40,602 bases of DNA from an uncultured Prevotellaceae bacterium (GCA_902800435.1 CADCEQ010000020.1:1-40602); one strand, 5' to 3'. Shown: positions 25,118-35,182, counted from the first letter of the stretch. Program-made: numbers and translations. Notes: generated by a model from the sequence alone, not told the origin.

Positions 25118-25125
25118 CAAAGGTA
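25118..25125 (-). promoter_or_regulatory. -7 element of the SpoU methyltransferase gene
   Basis: TACCTTTG on the minus strand, followed by CAGGCAAT and the ATG. The predicted start of transcription falls within about 3 nt of the start codon. A -33 TTTG is not evident. Confidence 0.6.
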
Positions 25126-25133
25126 ATAATAAT

Positions 25134-25361
25134 TGTGGAAAACTCAGTGGATAACTATGGGATAACTTTACAAATATCAAATAAAGAGACGTGAATTGGG
25201 TATATGCGCTTACTTATTTATAGGTTTTTCGAAAGATTTCCACCGTTTTTTGATAGAAAAAGATATAAACTTAGTAATTTTGCACCGAAAAAGGAAATTG
25301 TGGATAACTATCGAAGTAGCCGTAAGGTCAGCAAGTTAGTATTCACACAGGATGTGGAAAC
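25134..25361. promoter_or_regulatory. Cluster of DnaA-box-like sites between the methyltransferase and nadA
   Basis: TGTGGAAAA (25134-25142) and TGTGGATAA (25299-25307) match the DnaA box in reverse; AGTGGATAA (25146-25154) and TGTGGAAAC (25353-25361) differ by one base. All four point the same way and flank an AT-rich stretch (about 25165-25290). This is compatible with an origin or a DnaA-regulated segment. Gene directions to the right do not support an origin. Confidence 0.3.
25249..25282 (+). promoter_or_regulatory. Probable nadA promoter with long leader
   Basis: TTTG (25249-25252), 22-bp spacer, TAATTTTG (25275-25282). If it serves nadA the leader is near 195 nt, long enough for regulation. 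I see no known riboswitch in it. Confidence 0.55.
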
Positions 25362-25484
25362 CGCAACGTCTATAGGGGAAAAACAATCTGGCAAATAAAC
25401 GACAGAAAAGTTTTGCACTTATCAACGGCCTATCATCCTTTACATTTTATATTCTTAAAAAGAAAAAGAAAAAAGAATAATAAT

Positions 25485-26480
25485 ATGATGAAGTTGAAAA
25501 AGCAGTGGAGAGAACAGGGTTTCATTGACGAGGCAGCCAACGAAGGCATCGACCTGAAGGCTGAGATCCGTCGTATGTGTAAGGAGAAAGATGCCATTAT
25601 CTTAGCTCACTACTACACCATTGGCGACATACAAGACATAGCCGACTTCGTTGGCGACTCGCTGGCCTTGGCGCGCAAGGCAGCAGAGACCGACGCACGG
25701 ATGATGGTGATGTGCGGCGTTCACTTCATGGCCGAGACGTGCAAGTTGCTGTCGCCTGAGAAGACGGTGCTCTGTCCTGACCTGAATGCCGGCTGTTCGC
25801 TGGCCGACTCATGCAAGGCTGAAGACCTGAAGAAGTTTAAGGACGAGCATCCTGGGTATCAGGTCATCAGCTATGTCAACACGACGGCGGCGGTGAAGGC
25901 GTTGACTGACGTGGTGGTGACGAGCGGCAATGCCAAGAAAGTGGTCGATCAGCTGCCCAAGGATGCGAAGCTGATTTTCGGGCCTGACTATAACCTTGGT
26001 AACTATATTAATGAGGTGACGGGACGGGAGATGCTGCTCTGGAATGGCGGCTGTCATGTGCATGAGCGCTTCTCGGCGCAGAAGATTGTGGAGCTGAAGC
26101 AGCAATATCCGGAGGCTGTTGTGATGGCTCACTTGGAGTGTAAGGGGCCTGTTCTGGCGCTGGCTGATGTGAAGGGGTCGACTGCAACGATGTTGCAGTA
26201 TAGCCAACAGAGCGACAAAAAGCAGTTTATTGTGGCGACGGAGGCCGGCATTCTGCACGAGATGCAGCGGTCGTGTCCCGGTAAGGAATTTATCCCTGTG
26301 CCGCCTGAAATATCAGAGAGCGGTCTGGAATGCAGCTGCAATGAGTGCCAGTATATGAAGATGAACACGCTGCTGAAGGTCTATAACACGCTGAAGTATG
26401 AATGGCCCGAGGTAGAAGTAGATGCGGAGATAGCCAAGGAGGCCGTGAAGCCTATTGAGCGGATGCTTGAGCTGAGCTAA
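25485..26480 (+). CDS. nadA: Quinolinate synthase
   Basis: A 331-residue iron-sulphur enzyme that condenses iminoaspartate with dihydroxyacetone phosphate in NAD synthesis. AIILAHYYTIGDIQDIADFVGDSLALA is the N-terminal active-site region (about residues 35-62). Cys residues in VLCPDLNAGCSL, HLECKG and CSCNECQYM agree with the three cluster ligands known in the family. The start is the ATG pair 25485/25488; an upstream ATG (25413) would add a basic, AT-rich leader. No nadB is nearby. The last 29 bases overlap the convergent CotH-like gene. Confidence 0.97.
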   Translation: MMKLKKQWREQGFIDEAANEGIDLKAEIRRMCKEKDAIILAHYYTIGDIQDIADFVGDSLALARKAAETDARMMVMCGVHFMAETCKLLSPEKTVLCPDLNAGCSLADSCKAEDLKKFKDEHPGYQVISYVNTTAAVKALTDVVVTSGNAKKVVDQLPKDAKLIFGPDYNLGNYINEVTGREMLLWNGGCHVHERFSAQKIVELKQQYPEAVVMAHLECKGPVLALADVKGSTATMLQYSQQSDKKQFIVATEAGILHEMQRSCPGKEFIPVPPEISESGLECSCNECQYMKMNTLLKVYNTLKYEWPEVEVDAEIAKEAVKPIERMLELS

Positions 26481-27846
26481 TCAGTATCTTTTTTCCGTTT
26501 ATGATATAGATACCAGGTTTTGTTACACGACTGCCTATGCGCTGTCCTGTGATGGAATAGACGGCTGATGGCTGACGGATAGAAATAGTTGGCCGAATGC
26601 CGAGAGTATGGTATTGGTTATCGATCCATTGCTGTCGTTCTGTAAACCACGTCAGTGCTTCCTGAATGTTTTCGTTGACGGTTGACGGTTCGTACTGCCA
26701 GCGTAGTCCGTCGTAGGTTCTGCTATTCTGTAGTGCGGCAGCTGTTTCGGATGAGGCAAACTGCCGGATGAAGTCGGTCATCTCAGTGAAGATGCTGTCG
26801 GACTTTTGTTTCCAGATGTTCCAGTAGGTGTTGGTAAAGTCAGCGTCAGCAAAAAGACGCCCGAAGTAGAAGTTGCTGTCGCTTCTAATGCGCGACCACT
26901 GGTTAGTGGTTTTCATGATTGAATTGAAGTCCCAGAGCGTGGACATCGTTATTTTACTGTCGTCCGTGTTGTCGTATTTCGTCAGGTAGATGTTCGCACC
27001 TGCACTGTCGAACGTTCCGAGTATGTCGTGGGCCATTATCCAGTAAGCAAACGACGTCACGTCGATGTAGTCAGCATAGTTGCCGGCAGTGAACGACTGC
27101 TCCATGACGTTGACGGCCTGGCGCAGATAGTCTGTTTGCTGTGGTGTGATGTCATCGCTGTCAGGATATTTGAAGGTGTACTTAACTCCGGCATTGCTAC
27201 TGAAGTAGACATCCTCTTTCCACCAGTAGGCATCGCTTTCGAAGATAAAGCCGCTCTTCTTGTCGACATTCAGGCGGCAGTCGGGATTGCGCCTGATTGA
27301 CTCGAGCAGCATGTAGATGCCACGGTAGTCGTCGTTGATGAATAGATTGACAAACCGATAGTCGGGGGTCCATCCTCCAAGTCCCAGGATTTCGTTCATT
27401 TTAAATCCTATGAGCGTGTTGAGCCCGTCATTGCCTTCATCAATGAGAATCCAGTTTTTGTCGTTGTATTGATTATTGCCCCTAACGAGTAGGTCGTTCT
27501 TTTTTTCGAGCTCTATCTTGTAAGGTTTCTTGCTGTTGTAGTAGGCACTGGTATTACCGCGTATTCTGATAGTCATGCCGCTGACACCTTTAACGTATTC
27601 TCCGGAGTCGAATATTTTCTGTCCATTGACGGTTAAGACGGCCCTGCCCGGTACTTTGCTTTGATTAACGGTGCTGATGCCAAAACACCCCTCCGGTGCA
27701 AAGACGAAGTCGCACACAGGTTCTTCCTGATTCTGAGTAGTGATACTGAGAACAGGCAGACCCGCACGACTGATTTCGTCGGTATTGTCAGCCCGGGAAT
27801 AGAAGTTGACAAAGAGTGCGAGCAGCAGAAAACAGCTTTTTCTCAT
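26452..27846 (-). CDS. CotH kinase-like exported protein
   Basis: A 464-residue protein with a signal peptide (about 1-19). It shows the CotH family pattern: IRIRGNTSAYYNSKKPYKIEL, LIDEGNDGLNTLIGFKMNEILG, RGIYMLLESI and STLWDFNSIM, the last probably holding metal-binding Asp. Homologues phosphorylate spore coat proteins; in non-sporulating Bacteroidota the substrate is unknown, perhaps a surface protein. The C terminus (VYSITGQRIGSRVTKPGIYIINGKKILI) resembles a type IX secretion signal, so surface export is likely. The last eight residues lie antisense to the end of nadA, suggesting an extended stop. Confidence 0.87.
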   Translation of the reverse strand: MRKSCFLLLALFVNFYSRADNTDEISRAGLPVLSITTQNQEEPVCDFVFAPEGCFGISTVNQSKVPGRAVLTVNGQKIFDSGEYVKGVSGMTIRIRGNTSAYYNSKKPYKIELEKKNDLLVRGNNQYNDKNWILIDEGNDGLNTLIGFKMNEILGLGGWTPDYRFVNLFINDDYRGIYMLLESIRRNPDCRLNVDKKSGFIFESDAYWWKEDVYFSSNAGVKYTFKYPDSDDITPQQTDYLRQAVNVMEQSFTAGNYADYIDVTSFAYWIMAHDILGTFDSAGANIYLTKYDNTDDSKITMSTLWDFNSIMKTTNQWSRIRSDSNFYFGRLFADADFTNTYWNIWKQKSDSIFTEMTDFIRQFASSETAAALQNSRTYDGLRWQYEPSTVNENIQEALTWFTERQQWIDNQYHTLGIRPTISIRQPSAVYSITGQRIGSRVTKPGIYIINGKKILISSAQASAQ

Positions 27847-27879
27847 GTTGGCGGCTGTGAGAAGTTAAGGCGACCGTTT

Positions 27880-29814
27880 TTATTTGATAATGGCAATCTT
27901 GCATACAGTTCCCTTATTACCGCCGTTGTCGGCAGTCACGACCATATAGACGCCACTGGCCACCCGGTCGCCGTTACGGTCGCATCCGTCCCAGGTGAAC
28001 GACCCGCCGTTAGAGCGTCCTTCGGCAATCAGCTTGCCAGAGGAAGAGAGAATCTTCACGTCGGCATTGAGTGTCAGTCCGACGACGGTGATAAGACCGG
28101 TATAGTCGGGCGTCACAGGGTTGGGGTAGGCATAGACATTGTCGTCGGTCATTTCAGCATTGGCAACAGTGGCATCGCTGATGAATGAGCAAAGGCCGTT
28201 CTCGGTTCCGAAGAACACTTCACCGGTACTGTTGTTGATGGCTATTGACTCGATGACGTCAGACAGTAGCGGACTGTTGGCGGTCGTGAAGTGATGAACC
28301 TGCGCCATGTTGTCGGCACTGATCAGGTATACACCATCGCCGTCAGTACCAATCCATTTGCGGTTTCCGCCATCGATGGCAATGCAGGTAATGTTGACTC
28401 CTGTCAACAAGTAGTCGGCGTAGTCGGAACCATCGTTTCGAGGAACCTTTACTTGCGTAAAACCAGCTGTCGGGTCGGCTATCTGCTGACTGTTATACAT
28501 AAAGAGTCCCTGGTCGCTGCCCATCCAGATGTTGCCTTCATGATCCTGGGTTGCACATCGCACGTAATTGATTGCATACGACGTACCGTCCTGATTAGTA
28601 AAATTGTCATATCTGACTATTTTCTCTGTTGTGGGGTTCAGTCTGAGCAGCACTGGATAGCTGTGATGGCTATTGAACAGCCAGATGTAGCCGTCCTTGT
28701 CGAGGAATGAGCCTTTCAGGATGCGCAGGCGGTCACCGTTATCGTAGAGTTCGTCGTTATTTAATGCTTTCCATTCCTTGTTATTCGGATTAAAGCGCAG
28801 TAGCATGTTTCCAGCATCATTTCGTGAACTGCAGGTCATCCAGAGCATACCGTTATTGTCGAATACTAAACCGTCGATACGGATATAGTTTGGATTACCT
28901 GCAATACTGCTATTCATCGGACTGTTGGCTTCTTCATAACGTTGGATGAACAGTCCGTTCCTGAACTCATAGAGACCTGTTCCGCACGTACTTACAAAAA
29001 GGTGGGTTTTGTCTTTTGGGTCGTAGACAATGCTTGTAGCATCCAGATATTTCAACTTGGTGGTCTGCTCCATGTCGTCCTGCAATGTGCTCCATTCACC
29101 ATTCTCAAGTATCTGTGCAGTACCTGGGCGTTGGAATTCGCCACCGTCGCGCCATCCTCCACCTGTTGAATAGAGTTTCCCGTTGTCGTACTTCATATAG
29201 TTGAAGTAGTTGTACTTCGGACCGTCGGGCTTGAGCGTTCTCACCACGTCGATATACTCCTGCCAGTCGGCGTTGACGGTCGAAGGAGGGAGGTTGGTGG
29301 GGTAGTCGGGATGGTTTTTGGTGTAGGTGTCGCTGACTTCTGCCCGCTGCATGTTCACTTTCACGATGCCGAAGCGGGCGTAGAGATAGGCGTAGAGGCC
29401 GTCGATGGTCAGGCTGTCAACGGTCTTGTCGTCGGTCATCGACTTGCGGTAGAGGGCAGAGATGTTGCTGACGTTGCCGCTCTGGTCCATCAGGTCGATG
29501 TTCGAGTTCTGGTAGACGATGATGAGCCGCTTGGCCTGCTGGTTCCAGCCGATATGGGTGATATAGGAGTCGCTCAGTCCCGTGTTCTTGTCGTAGGTGG
29601 TGATGCTGTGGTCGGTCAGGTTGTACTGGTACAGGTCGTTCGAGGCGCGGACAAACAGGCTGTTGCCGGCCTTAACGATCTGCTGCGGCTCATAGTACGA
29701 CATATAAGTGCGCCAGGTGCCGACCTGCGCATTTAAAGGTAAAAAGGTAAAGAGGTAAAAAGGTAAGACACCAATTACCCACCTTCGTATTGTATTTGTA
29801 CCTAACTTCATCAT
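27880..29814 (-). CDS. PorZ-like beta-propeller protein of the type IX secretion system
   Basis: A 644-residue protein. After a signal peptide (about 1-30) comes VGTWRTYMSYYEPQQIVKAG, typical of the PorZ N terminus, then propeller blades (IWMGSDQGLFMY, KWIGTDGDGVYLI, VFFGTENGLCSF) and a C-terminal beta-sandwich (YAYPNPVTPDYTG to VCKIAIIK) of the type IX C-terminal signal type. PorZ works at the cell surface with the sortase and delivers anionic lipopolysaccharide to cargo. The hydrophobic core of its signal peptide (VLPFYLFTFLPL) is encoded by GGTAAAAA tandem repeats (29739-29770). It follows rdgB with a 30-nt gap filled by the same repeat. Confidence 0.82.
   Translation of the reverse strand: MMKLGTNTIRRWVIGVLPFYLFTFLPLNAQVGTWRTYMSYYEPQQIVKAGNSLFVRASNDLYQYNLTDHSITTYDKNTGLSDSYITHIGWNQQAKRLIIVYQNSNIDLMDQSGNVSNISALYRKSMTDDKTVDSLTIDGLYAYLYARFGIVKVNMQRAEVSDTYTKNHPDYPTNLPPSTVNADWQEYIDVVRTLKPDGPKYNYFNYMKYDNGKLYSTGGGWRDGGEFQRPGTAQILENGEWSTLQDDMEQTTKLKYLDATSIVYDPKDKTHLFVSTCGTGLYEFRNGLFIQRYEEANSPMNSSIAGNPNYIRIDGLVFDNNGMLWMTCSSRNDAGNMLLRFNPNNKEWKALNNDELYDNGDRLRILKGSFLDKDGYIWLFNSHHSYPVLLRLNPTTEKIVRYDNFTNQDGTSYAINYVRCATQDHEGNIWMGSDQGLFMYNSQQIADPTAGFTQVKVPRNDGSDYADYLLTGVNITCIAIDGGNRKWIGTDGDGVYLISADNMAQVHHFTTANSPLLSDVIESIAINNSTGEVFFGTENGLCSFISDATVANAEMTDDNVYAYPNPVTPDYTGLITVVGLTLNADVKILSSSGKLIAEGRSNGGSFTWDGCDRNGDRVASGVYMVVTADNGGNKGTVCKIAIIK
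29739..29770. repeat. GGTAAAAA tandem repeat encoding a signal peptide core
   Basis: Four 8-nt units (GGTAAAAA, GGTAAAGA, GGTAAAAA, GGTAAGAC) on the plus strand. Read on the minus strand they encode the Leu/Phe/Tyr/Thr-rich hydrophobic segment of the PorZ-like signal peptide. Confidence 0.85.
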
Positions 29815-29852
29815 TCTTTTTTACCTTTTTACTTTTTTACCTTTTTACTTTT
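29815..29852. repeat. TTTTTACC array filling the rdgB-porZ gap
   Basis: TTTTTTTACC/TTTTTTACTT units in tandem. The rdgB stop codon (29845-29847) is part of the array, which ends directly before the PorZ-like ATG at 29814. Same repeat type as 29739-29770. Confidence 0.85.
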
Positions 29853-30447
29853 TCAAGAACTCGCAGAGTTTCTTGGTAGCCCGAGCGCGGTGGCTGATGT
29901 GGTTCTTTACCTCAGTGCCCAGTTCGGCGAAAGTCTGGTCGTAACCGTCTGGCTGGAAGATGGGGTCGTAGCCGAAGCCTTCTCCTCCCCTGCGCTCGCG
30001 GATGATCTGGCCGTTGACGATGCCCTCAAACTCGTGCAGCTCGCCCTGTTGTATTAACGCGATAACGGTGCGGAATCTTGCGTTACGATTGTTATTTTCT
30101 CCTAATTCGTTGAGAAGTTTCGTCATATTGGCCTCGGAGTCGTGGTCGATGGGCTGCGACGACGTCGCAGCACAGCCAATAGCGGCATAGCGGGCACTGT
30201 AGACGCCGGGGGCACCGCCAAGGGCGTCGACCTCGAGGCCGGTGTCGTCGGCGAAGCAGTCGATGTGGTAGTGGTCGTAGACGTACTGGGCCTTTTGCTG
30301 GGCATTGGCCTCTAACGTCGTTCCCGTCTCGGGGATATCCTCGTGGCAGCCGATGTCGTTGAGCGACAATACCTCGATGCTGTCGCCCAGAATCTGGCGC
30401 ACCTCACTCAGCTTGTGCTGGTTGTTCGTTGCGAATACTATCTTCAT
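29845..30447 (-). CDS. rdgB: Non-canonical purine NTP pyrophosphatase
   Basis: A 200-residue house-cleaning enzyme of the Ham1/RdgB family, hydrolysing ITP, dITP and [21 protein letters not shown] is the N-terminal nucleotide-binding block; [24 protein letters not shown] holds the catalytic Asp; [23 protein letters not shown] and HRARATKKL complete the family pattern. It overlaps the upstream YitT-like gene by 44 nt and is followed by porZ, so leuS-yitT-rdgB-porZ is probably one operon. An inserted Ser/Gln/Ile/Asp-containing loop (near residue 94) is longer than usual. Confidence 0.95.
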   Translation of the reverse strand: MKIVFATNNQHKLSEVRQILGDSIEVLSLNDIGCHEDIPETGTTLEANAQQKAQYVYDHYHIDCFADDTGLEVDALGGAPGVYSARYAAIGCAATSSQPIDHDSEANMTKLLNELGENNNRNARFRTVIALIQQGELHEFEGIVNGQIIRERRGGEGFGYDPIFQPDGYDQTFAELGTEVKNHISHRARATKKLCEFLKK

Positions 30448-31372
30448 ATTGCTTTTTTACTTTCACTTTCATTTCGTCGAAACCCTCGCCATAGACGCCG
30501 ATGACGGCACTCTGAGAGACGAAGGCATTCGGGTCGATCATCTTGATGAGTCGGAAGATGTAGGTCGACTCACTCTTGCGGGCCAGCAGACAGATGACCT
30601 TGCGCTCCTGACCGGTGTACCAGCCGTGGCCGTCGAGGATGGTGACGCCGTGGTCGGTCTTCGTGCCGAGGGCGTTGGCTATCTCCTGCCATTTCTTCGA
30701 GAAGATGAAGAACTGCACCGACTGGCGGCGGCGGTTCATCACGTAGTCGAGCATGAAGTTCTCGATGACCATCGTACAGAAGCCGAACACAATCTTATGG
30801 ATGCGTTCCATCAGTTCACCAAACTGCGGTATGAACAGACAGGAGCCGATGATGATGAGGTCGACAAACGTCAACACCGTGCCGAGCGACACGTTGCGGA
30901 ACTTGTTGACCGAGGCCGCAATGATGTCGGTGCCGCCCGTAGAGCCGTTGTTCAGGAAGACGATGGCCAAGGCCGTGCCCGTCATCATACAGCCGATGAC
31001 CAGCGACATGAAGTCCTGACCTTCGCCAAGAATCTTCACGAAGTTGCCCGACGGGTCCTTGGGGATGATTTCCTGTGCCAAGCCCAGGAGGAACGTCAGC
31101 ACGAGGATGGCGTAGATGGTCTTGGTCAGGAACTTCCAGCCGAGAATCTTCAGGCCCACGATGAGCAGCAGACCATTGATAAGGAAATAGGTATAGCTGA
31201 TGGGGAAGTGGGTGGCATAGTAGACGATGGCGCCGATACCGGACACGCCGCCCGTCACTATCTCGTAGGGCATCAGGAAAAACGTGAAGCCGAACGTGTA
31301 CAATAAGAGGCCGAGGGTTATGCCGACATAATCCCCGACCTCTTTGAGTATCAACTTGTGATTGATTGTCAT
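30404..31372 (-). CDS. YitT family membrane protein
   Basis: A 322-residue inner membrane protein. Several hydrophobic helices (about 18-38, 55-75, 80-100, 118-140, 160-180) contain [19 protein letters not shown] and [20 protein letters not shown], the repeated glycine-rich signatures of YitT-type proteins, followed by a cytosolic DUF2179-like domain ([27 protein letters not shown]). Transport role is suspected but not shown. Its ATG follows the leuS stop with no gap and its end runs 44 nt into rdgB, pointing to coupling. Confidence 0.92.
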   Translation of the reverse strand: MTINHKLILKEVGDYVGITLGLLLYTFGFTFFLMPYEIVTGGVSGIGAIVYYATHFPISYTYFLINGLLLIVGLKILGWKFLTKTIYAILVLTFLLGLAQEIIPKDPSGNFVKILGEGQDFMSLVIGCMMTGTALAIVFLNNGSTGGTDIIAASVNKFRNVSLGTVLTFVDLIIIGSCLFIPQFGELMERIHKIVFGFCTMVIENFMLDYVMNRRRQSVQFFIFSKKWQEIANALGTKTDHGVTILDGHGWYTGQERKVICLLARKSESTYIFRLIKMIDPNAFVSQSAVIGVYGEGFDEMKVKVKKQYEDSIRNEQPAQAE

Positions 31373-34210
31373 TTACTTCTTCAGCACGATGTTCACCATA
31401 CGCTTAGGGACGATGATAACCTTTGCAACCTGGAAGCCTTCGAGGTACTTCTTGGCACGCTCGTCAGCGAGCACGGCCTCCTCGATGGTCTTGTTGTCGG
31501 CATCGGCGGGGAACTCCATCTCCAGGCGGGTCTTGCCGTTGAAGGCTACACCCAGCTTGACGGTGTTCTCCACCAGGTACTGCTCGTCCCACTTCGGCCA
31601 CTGAGCGTCGCAAACGCTGCCCTCGCCGCCGTACATCTCCCAAAGTTCTTCGGCAATATGCGGGGCAAACGGGGCAATGAGCACGATGAGCGTCTTCAGC
31701 ACCTCGGAGCTCTTGCACTTCTGCTGCGACAGTTCGTTGACGCAAATCATAAAGGCCGAGATGGAGGTGTTGTAGCTGAAGGTCTCAATGTCCTGCGTCA
31801 CCTTCTTGATGAGCTTGTGGACGCTCTTCAGGTTATCGGGAGTTGCTGTTGTCCCGTTTGTTGCGATATTATCGCAACATACAGAACTGACGAGGTTCCA
31901 GAATTTGCGGAGGAAGCGGTGACAACCGTCGATGCCGTTGGTGTCCCAAGGCTTCGACTGCTCCACGGGACCGAGGAACATCTCATAGAGGCGCAGCGTG
32001 TCGGCACCGTACTTCTCGACAATCATGTCGGGATTGACGACGTTGAACATCGACTTCGACATCTTCTCGATGGCCCAGCCGCACTTGTACTGGCCGTTCT
32101 CGAGTATGAACTCAGCGTTCTCGTACTCAGGGCGCCAGGCACGGAAAGCCTCGATGTCGAGCACGTCGGCCGAAACGATGTTCACGTCGACGTGGATGGG
32201 CGTCGTGGTGTACTGGTCCTTCAGTCCGACGCTGACGAACTTGCCCTTGTCCTGACCTTCGTCCTCAATACGATAGACGAAGTTGGAGCGGCCCTGGATC
32301 ATACCTTGGTTGACCAGCTTCTTGAACGGCTCGTCCTCGCAGCTATAACCGCTGTCGTAGAGGAACTTGTTCCAGAAGCGCGAGTAGATAAGGTGTCCGG
32401 TAGCGTGCTCCGTCCCGCCGACATAGAGGTCGACATTGCGCCAGTATTCGTCGATATCCTTGTCAACAAGGGCTTTCTCATTCTTCGGGTCCATATAGCG
32501 CAGGTAGTAGGCGCTGGAGCCGGCAAAGCCGGGCATGGTGTTCAGTTCCAGGGGGAAGACGGTCTTGTTGTCGATCTCGTCCTTCGAGACCACCTTATTG
32601 GTTTTCGTGTCCCAGGCCCACATCTTGGCGCGGCCCAATGGCGGCTCGCCCGTCTCCGTAGGCTTGTATTCGTCAATCTCGGGCAGCTCCAAGGGCAGAC
32701 ACTCCTTCGGAATCATATAGGGCATATCCTCCTTGTAGTAAACGGGGAACGGCTCGCCCCAATAGCGCTGGCGCGAGAAGATGGCATCGCGCAGGCGGTA
32801 GTTCACCTTCACGCGGCCTAAGCCCTGCTCGGTGACGAACTTCTTTGTAGCGGCGATAGCCTCCTTAACGGTCAGGCCGTTCAGCGAGAACTTCGAGCTG
32901 GCCGAGTTGCACATGATGCCCTCCTTGGCATCGTAGCTCTCCTCAGAGACGTCGGCACCCTCAATCAGCGGGATAATCGGCAGGTTGAAGTGCTTGGCAA
33001 AGGCGTAGTCGCGGCTATCGTGGGCAGGCACAGCCATGATGGCACCCGTACCGTAACCGGCCAGCACGTATTCGGCAATCCAGATGGGAATCTTCTCGTC
33101 GGTAAACGGATTGATGGCGTAAGAGCCGGAGAAGACGCCCGTCACCTTATGGTCCATCTGGCGGTCGCGCTCTGTGCGCTTCTTCACGTAGTCGAGGTAT
33201 TTTTCCACCTCTTCCTTCTGCTCCGGCGTGGTCAGTTGAGCCACCAATTCCGACTCAGGAGCCAGCACCATGAACGTCACACCGAACATCGTGTCGGCAC
33301 GAGTGGTGAAGATGGTGAAGTGCTTGTCGCTGTCAGCTACCTTGAACTCTACCTCCGTACCCTCCGAGCGGCCAATCCAGTTGCGCTGCGTCTCCTTCAG
33401 CGAGTCGGTCCAGTCAATCTCCTCAAGGCCGTCGAGCAGACGCTGGGCGTAGGCGCTCACTCTGAGACACCACTGGCGCATCTTCTTCTGCACAACGGGA
33501 TAGCCGCCGCGAACGCTGACGCCGTCAACCACCTCGTCGTTGGCCAGCACCGTGCCGAGCTTCGGGCACCAGTTCACCATCGTGTCGGCTAGATAGGCTA
33601 TGCGGTAGTTCATCAGCACCTCCTGCTTCTTTTTCTCCGAGAAGCCCGCCCAGTCGGAGGCCGTGAAGTGCAGCTCCTCTGTGCCGAGGGCGTTGCAGTT
33701 CTCCGTACCCATCAGTTCGAAGTGCTCAATCAGCTTGATAGTCGGCTGGGCCTTGTGCGAGGCCGTTGAGTAGTAGCTCTTGAACATACGCTGGAAGGCC
33801 CACTGCGTCCACTTGTAGTAGATTGGGTCGCAGGTACGCACCTCGCGCTCCCAGTCGAACGAGAAGCCGATCTTGTCAAGCTGCGAACGGTAGCGGTCGA
33901 TATTCTCAAACGTCGTCTTCTCAGGGTGCTGTCCTGTCTGTATGGCATACTGCTCAGCTGGCAGTCCGTAGGCGTCGTAGCCCATCGGGTTCAGCACGTT
34001 AAAGCCCTGCTGGCGCTTGTAGCGGGCATAGATATCCGAGGCGATGTAGCCGAGCGGATGACCCACGTGCAGACCGGCTCCACTGGGGTAAGGGAACATA
34101 TTCAGTACGTAGAATTTCTTCTTCTTCGGGTCCTCCACTACGCGGTAGGTTTTCTGCTCCACCCACCGCTTCTGCCATTTCTTTTCAATCTCTCTGAAAT
34201 TGTAATCCAT
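31373..34210 (-). CDS. leuS: Leucyl-tRNA synthetase
   Basis: The 945-residue class Ia synthetase charges tRNA-Leu. The HIGH-type signature reads HVGH in [18 protein letters not shown], and the KMSKS loop is intact in [12 protein letters not shown]. The editing domain is present ([34 protein letters not shown]). Length is normal for the Bacteroidota form. The promoter lies upstream and the gene heads the minus-strand run down to porZ. Confidence 0.98.
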   Translation of the reverse strand: MDYNFREIEKKWQKRWVEQKTYRVVEDPKKKKFYVLNMFPYPSGAGLHVGHPLGYIASDIYARYKRQQGFNVLNPMGYDAYGLPAEQYAIQTGQHPEKTTFENIDRYRSQLDKIGFSFDWEREVRTCDPIYYKWTQWAFQRMFKSYYSTASHKAQPTIKLIEHFELMGTENCNALGTEELHFTASDWAGFSEKKKQEVLMNYRIAYLADTMVNWCPKLGTVLANDEVVDGVSVRGGYPVVQKKMRQWCLRVSAYAQRLLDGLEEIDWTDSLKETQRNWIGRSEGTEVEFKVADSDKHFTIFTTRADTMFGVTFMVLAPESELVAQLTTPEQKEEVEKYLDYVKKRTERDRQMDHKVTGVFSGSYAINPFTDEKIPIWIAEYVLAGYGTGAIMAVPAHDSRDYAFAKHFNLPIIPLIEGADVSEESYDAKEGIMCNSASSKFSLNGLTVKEAIAATKKFVTEQGLGRVKVNYRLRDAIFSRQRYWGEPFPVYYKEDMPYMIPKECLPLELPEIDEYKPTETGEPPLGRAKMWAWDTKTNKVVSKDEIDNKTVFPLELNTMPGFAGSSAYYLRYMDPKNEKALVDKDIDEYWRNVDLYVGGTEHATGHLIYSRFWNKFLYDSGYSCEDEPFKKLVNQGMIQGRSNFVYRIEDEGQDKGKFVSVGLKDQYTTTPIHVDVNIVSADVLDIEAFRAWRPEYENAEFILENGQYKCGWAIEKMSKSMFNVVNPDMIVEKYGADTLRLYEMFLGPVEQSKPWDTNGIDGCHRFLRKFWNLVSSVCCDNIATNGTTATPDNLKSVHKLIKKVTQDIETFSYNTSISAFMICVNELSQQKCKSSEVLKTLIVLIAPFAPHIAEELWEMYGGEGSVCDAQWPKWDEQYLVENTVKLGVAFNGKTRLEMEFPADADNKTIEEAVLADERAKKYLEGFQVAKVIIVPKRMVNIVLKK

Positions 34211-34259
34211 TGTTGTATTCTTGTATTAATTGTTTCCGTACATTATATAATTGCGACTG

Positions 34260-34290
34260 CAAAGGTACGAATAAGTGAGAAGAATGCAAA
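34260..34290 (-). promoter_or_regulatory. Promoter of leuS
   Basis: Minus strand TTTG (34290-34287), 19-bp spacer, TACCTTTG (34267-34260); about 50 nt upstream of the ATG. Confidence 0.75.
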
Positions 34291-34308
34291 ATAAATCACA
34301 ATTTATTT

Positions 34309-35154
34309 TCACTTTTGACTGCGTTCGTAGATGCGGACATAGTCTATTTCGTAGCGCATGGGGAAGGCTGAGTCGTCAATCTCGCCGCCATTATCGCCGC
34401 CAAGTGCTAAGTTGAGCAGGATGTATTGCTTGCGGGTGAAGGGGTTGATGTTGCGCCCGACTTGTCCGTTGACGGTCTGACTCATAGGCACCTCATTCAG
34501 CAGCTCATCGTCCAGATAGAGCTGGATGCTCGTCTCGTCCCAGTCCATGCGCCACACGTGGAACTGCTGAGCCCAAGCCTTATCGCGACTGGTAAAATGG
34601 GTGAAGGGAATCTTCTTGCTGTTCCACACGGCCTGGTAGGGGCGGTCGTTACCCCACGCCACGTTGGCCAGAATATGGGGAACGCCCTTGATGCGATAAT
34701 ATTCCATCACATCAATCTCGCCGCACGAAGGCCATTGCATGCTGCTGCCCAATGTCCAGATGGCAGGCCAGCTGCCGCCAGCCGTCGGAATACGGGCGCA
34801 CACCTCTAACCGACCATACAGGAATTCACGCTTTCCGCGCGAATGAAGACAGGCCGAGGTGTAGTCGATGTTCGTGCGCTGCTGCCCCCACTGGCGGCTG
34901 CCGGCTCGGTAGGTGGGGTTAGGCCGCTGCTCTTTCCTTGCTTCTATGATGAGCAGCCCGTCCTGCAGAAAGGCATTCTCGGCCTGATACCACTGTGCTT
35001 CGTGGTTGCGAACAAAGCCTTCTTCATAGCTCCACGTGGCCTCGTCGGGCCGTCCGCTGCCGTTGAACTCATCGCTCCAAACCAGCTTCCATTCCTGTGC
35101 CGCAAGCTGCAGGGGCGCAAGCAGCAGCAACATTCCAATCCATCCTCGTTTCAT
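34309..35154 (-). CDS. Secreted GH16 glycoside hydrolase (beta-glucanase type)
   Basis: A 281-residue enzyme with a signal peptide (about 1-19, ending QLAAQ) and a single GH16 domain. WKLVWSDEFNG opens the domain, GSWPAIWTLG and SCGEIDVMEYY hold the substrate cleft and the catalytic ExDxxE glutamates, and YILLNLALGG precedes the last strands. Members with this pattern cut beta-1,3- or mixed beta-glucans such as laminarin; the exact glycan is inference. No lipobox is seen, so it is periplasmic or exported. It is alone, with its own promoter, and not part of a visible susCD locus. Confidence 0.95.
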   Translation of the reverse strand: MKRGWIGMLLLLAPLQLAAQEWKLVWSDEFNGSGRPDEATWSYEEGFVRNHEAQWYQAENAFLQDGLLIIEARKEQRPNPTYRAGSRQWGQQRTNIDYTSACLHSRGKREFLYGRLEVCARIPTAGGSWPAIWTLGSSMQWPSCGEIDVMEYYRIKGVPHILANVAWGNDRPYQAVWNSKKIPFTHFTSRDKAWAQQFHVWRMDWDETSIQLYLDDELLNEVPMSQTVNGQVGRNINPFTRKQYILLNLALGGDNGGEIDDSAFPMRYEIDYVRIYERSQK

Positions 35155-35182
35155 AATTCGTTTAGTTAAATGTATTCGGTGG

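Noticed and set aside
30305..31306. 333-codon plus-strand ORF
   Set aside because: Antisense to the YitT-like gene, with Asp/His/Val-rich shadow composition.
31358..32821. 487-codon plus-strand ORF
   Set aside because: Antisense shadow of leuS, whose motifs are unambiguous on the other strand.
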